DNA from: Bacteroidales bacterium UBA1077
GTDB taxonomy: Bacteria > Bacteroidota > Bacteroidia > Bacteroidales > UBA932
Assembly: GCA_002314195.1 (NCBI GenBank)
Contig: DCCQ01000083.1
Span: 1-14,994 of the forward strand
Direction of reading: 5' to 3'
Length of the DNA stretch: 14,994 bases
Part shown: in pieces, positions 13,174 through 14,994 of the stretch
How the letters are laid out: every line of letters begins with the position of its first letter
How positions within the stretch are numbered: the first letter of the stretch is position 1
The notes under the pieces: model-generated
Database searches by the model: none
Seen by the model: the letters and a program-made list of their open reading frames with translations, nothing else
What the model was told of the DNA's origin: nothing
Program-made: the position numbers and the translations under genes

Positions 13174-14394
13174 CTACTCGTAGCGGATGGCTTCGATCGG
13201 GTCGAGGTTAGAGGCTTTGCGGGCGGGGTACCAGCCGAAGAAGATGCCGATGACGGTGCAGACAAGGAATGAGAGGATGATGCTCCATGGCTGGATCAGA
13301 ATCGGGTAGGAGAGGACGACCTTGACAATGTACGAGGCGGCCACGCCAAGAATAACCCCTAAAAGTCCACCTGTTATGCTGATCAGTGTGGCCTCGATCA
13401 GGAACTGGGCGAGGATGTCCCGGCCTTTGGCGCCGATGCTCATCCTGAGGCCGATCTCCTTGGTCCTCTCGGTGACGGAGACATACATGATGTTCATGAT
13501 TCCAATGCCGCCCACGAGGAGGGAAATTCCCGCTACAGCAGCCAGAAGGGTTGACATCATGTCGCTTGTGCTGGTCATCATTGATGAAAGTTCTTGCTGC
13601 GAGCGGATGTTGAAGTCATCATCATCGGACTCCTTGAGCTTGTGGTTGCGCCGTAAGACATCAGTTATCTCGCTGATTGCCTTGTCGGTATATTCCTCAC
13701 TCAGCGCTGAGCAGACGATTTCCTGAAGATAGGTGACAGCGAGGATGCGCTTCATAACGGTGGTGTATGGAGTGATGATGAGGTTGTCCTGATCCATTCC
13801 CATGCTGTTGTAGCCTTTGCTCTCCAGCACACCGACGATGCGGAACGGAATGCTGCCGAACCTGATGACCTTGCCGACAGGGTTCTCACCGTCGGTGAAG
13901 AGCTGGTCGATGACCGTTTTCCCGACCAGACAGACCTTTGCGGCTGTCTTGATGTCCTGTTCAGAGAATATGTCACCGTCCTGCACCTTGTACCCTCGGA
14001 TCTCAAGAAACTCCTCGTTGACACCATAAACCGAGGTAGGTGTGTTGTTCGCTCCATAGACCGCCTGGCCAGAGGAACTGACGGAAGGGGAGGCGAGGGA
14101 AATGTGCGCGCACTCCTTGCGGATGTCCTCGAAGTCCTTGACTTTAAGGGTCTGCATGTCATCGGCACTCAGGCGGACACCACCCCTCATGTCCTCTCCC
14201 GGATGGATCATGATCATGTTGGAGCCCATCTCGCTGATCTCGGCCTGTATGCTCTTCTTGGAACCTTGGCCGATGGCGAGCATCGTGATTACCGAACCGA
14301 CACCGATGATGATGCCGAGCATGGTTAAAAATCCCCTGAACTTGTTGTTGCCCAATGCTTTCAGGGCTATTCTGAATAGATTCGCGAAATTCAT
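13174..14394 (-). CDS. MacB-like ABC transporter permease (FtsX/MacB_PCD family)
   Basis: A 406-residue inner-membrane protein of the MacB type, which works as a mechanotransmitter pulling substrates such as peptides, lipids or drugs from the periplasm rather than as a channel. Seen: an N-terminal amphipathic start with the first membrane helix (ALGNNKFRGFLTMLGIIIGV, helix to about residue 42, then AIGQGSKKSI); a large periplasmic domain of about 230 residues (NMIMIHPG, VSSSGQAVYGANN, FRIVGVLESKGYNSMGMDQD); then three C-terminal helices with the conserved GGIGIMNIMYVSVTERTKEI and RMSIGAKGRDI. It ends YPARKASNLDPIEAIRYE, the family's usual tail. Start: ATG 14394 (MNFANLF) matches family openings; ATG 14406 (adding MILV) is in frame. 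It follows its ATPase after about 54 bases. A MacA-like adaptor is not in the window and may lie to the right. Confidence 0.95.
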   Translation of the reverse strand: MNFANLFRIALKALGNNKFRGFLTMLGIIIGVGSVITMLAIGQGSKKSIQAEISEMGSNMIMIHPGEDMRGGVRLSADDMQTLKVKDFEDIRKECAHISLASPSVSSSGQAVYGANNTPTSVYGVNEEFLEIRGYKVQDGDIFSEQDIKTAAKVCLVGKTVIDQLFTDGENPVGKVIRFGSIPFRIVGVLESKGYNSMGMDQDNLIITPYTTVMKRILAVTYLQEIVCSALSEEYTDKAISEITDVLRRNHKLKESDDDDFNIRSQQELSSMMTSTSDMMSTLLAAVAGISLLVGGIGIMNIMYVSVTERTKEIGLRMSIGAKGRDILAQFLIEATLISITGGLLGVILGVAASYIVKVVLSYPILIQPWSIILSFLVCTVIGIFFGWYPARKASNLDPIEAIRYE

Positions 14395-14448
14395 GACTAA
14401 AATCATTAGTGAATATTCATACTCATAGCAGAGTTATCATTGAATATG

Positions 14449-14994
14449 TCAGCAATCCTTCTCTTCTGGCAACTTTGAGAGCGCCTCGGCGGCATCAAGA
14501 ATATGCTCGTTCAGCACATCGCTTGTCACCCGACCGTCACGCAGAGTGATGGTCCGTGTGCTGTAGTTGACAATCTCCGGATTGTGGGTCACGAATATGA
14601 TCGTCCGGCCCTCGGAATGGAGCTTCTGGAACAATACCAGCACCTCGAAACTCGTGCGGGTGTCCAGATTGCCGGTGGCCTCGTCGGCGAGTATCACTGC
14701 CGGATCGTTCACAAGCGCCCTTGCGATGGCTACCCTCTGCATCTGTCCTCCGGACATCTGGTTGCTTTTATGCTCCAGCCTGTCACCCAGACCGACGGCC
14801 TTCAACGCCTCGACCGACCGGTCGTACCTTTCTTTCTTTGAATATTTCGGATTGTACATCAACGGCAGCTCCACGTTCTCGATGGCTGTGGTCTTCGGCA
14901 GAAGATTGTAGTTCTGGAATACGAATCCGATCTTGCGGTTGCGCAGTGTGGCCCGCTCGTTCTTGTCCATTGTCCTGACCGAAACCCCGTCGAG
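14449..14994 (-). CDS. ABC transporter ATP-binding protein, MacB/LolD type, C-terminal part
   Basis: The gene continues past the right edge; 181 codons plus stop are present. It powers the permease encoded next. Seen: the Q-loop in GFVFQNYNLLPKTTAIENVE; the signature MSGGQMQRVAIARAL; Walker B VILADEATGNLD; and the H-loop in IIFVTHNPEIV. The C-terminus ends about 40 residues after the H-loop, normal for the MacB/LolD class. Walker A lies outside the window. The D-E-A-T-G-N-L-D string has Ala where most family members have Pro (DEPTGNLD); the catalytic Glu is kept. An internal ATG at 14970 is not the start, because the frame and family similarity (LDGVSVRT) continue to the edge. The gap to the permease holds two GAATAT words and no promoter that I can see, so the two genes should be co-transcribed. 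Confidence 0.95.
   Translation of the reverse strand, partial: LDGVSVRTMDKNERATLRNRKIGFVFQNYNLLPKTTAIENVELPLMYNPKYSKKERYDRSVEALKAVGLGDRLEHKSNQMSGGQMQRVAIARALVNDPAVILADEATGNLDTRTSFEVLVLFQKLHSEGRTIIFVTHNPEIVNYSTRTITLRDGRVTSDVLNEHILDAAEALSKLPEEKDC

Larger units (their letters stand above)
113..14845. repeat. Dispersed over-represented hexamer GAATAT/ATATTC
   Basis: By hand count GAATAT occurs 31 times and ATATTC 26 times on the plus strand, at about 51 sites; six are full palindromes GAATATTC (1816, 2484, 4543, 4699, 10517, 14411). Base composition of about 52% G+C predicts roughly 6 in total. The words lie in genes of both strands and in gaps (113, 2116, 5984, 8737, 10595, 14411, 14442). They are not tandem and have no fixed spacing. 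Function unknown. Confidence 0.7.

Noticed and set aside
1..14994. CRISPR array, insertion sequence or prophage
   Set aside because: No regularly spaced direct repeats, transposase motifs or terminal inverted repeats were seen; the repeated GAATAT word is dispersed and too short.

Overview
The window looks like chromosomal DNA from a Bacteroidales-type bacterium (phylum Bacteroidota). Evidence seen in the sequence: several start regions carry the Bacteroidota promoter pattern (TTG/TTTG, about 19-20 bases, then TAnnTTTG); starts lack clear Shine-Dalgarno sites; lipoboxes are of the SSC/MSC type; and the S9 peptidase, LytS/LytR-type pair, MacB-like transporter and small lipoprotein resemble families common in gut Bacteroidales. 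Base composition is mid-range (roughly half G+C). Genus cannot be fixed from sequence alone.

Layout from left to right. Positions 1-77 are the first codons of fabD, on the minus strand. Next come a tRNA-Arg(CCG) and a small outer-membrane barrel protein, both on the plus strand. A strong shared hairpin (990-1029) separates the barrel gene from a minus-strand operon transcribed as WYL-domain regulator, then secreted S9 prolyl-oligopeptidase-type lipoprotein, then a divergent glycerol-3-phosphate dehydrogenase (5352 down to 1055). Divergent from it are a plus-strand small lipoprotein and recG. Converging on recG is a dTDP-rhamnose set (rfbD, rfbA, rfbC; rfbB is not in the window). Further right, on the minus strand, an uncharacterised 213-residue protein is translationally coupled to a LytS-type sensor kinase and a LytTR response regulator. 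Last come a MacB-like permease and its ATPase, which runs off the right edge.

How they work together. FabD feeds fatty-acid synthesis. GpsA would supply glycerol-3-phosphate for phospholipids, and the peptidase in the same operon would trim peptides in the envelope under a ligand-sensing regulator. The rfb genes make dTDP-L-rhamnose for surface polysaccharide. The LytS/LytR pair and the MacB-like exporter are both envelope systems, but a promoter between them suggests separate transcripts.

The most unusual signal is not a gene. The word GAATAT (either strand) occurs 57 times by hand count, against about 6 expected from base composition. It lies inside genes, in most intergenic gaps and at several start codons, and it affects synonymous choice: Ile-Phe pairs are nearly always ATA-TTC. 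Other points of interest are promoters placed so close to ATG that mRNAs should be leaderless, a hairpin directly before the WYL regulator start, a lipoprotein of a radical-SAM-associated type without a radical SAM neighbour, and the unknown gene coupled to the two-component system. No CRISPR array, insertion sequence or prophage gene was seen, and no stretch over 300 bases lacks a gene.
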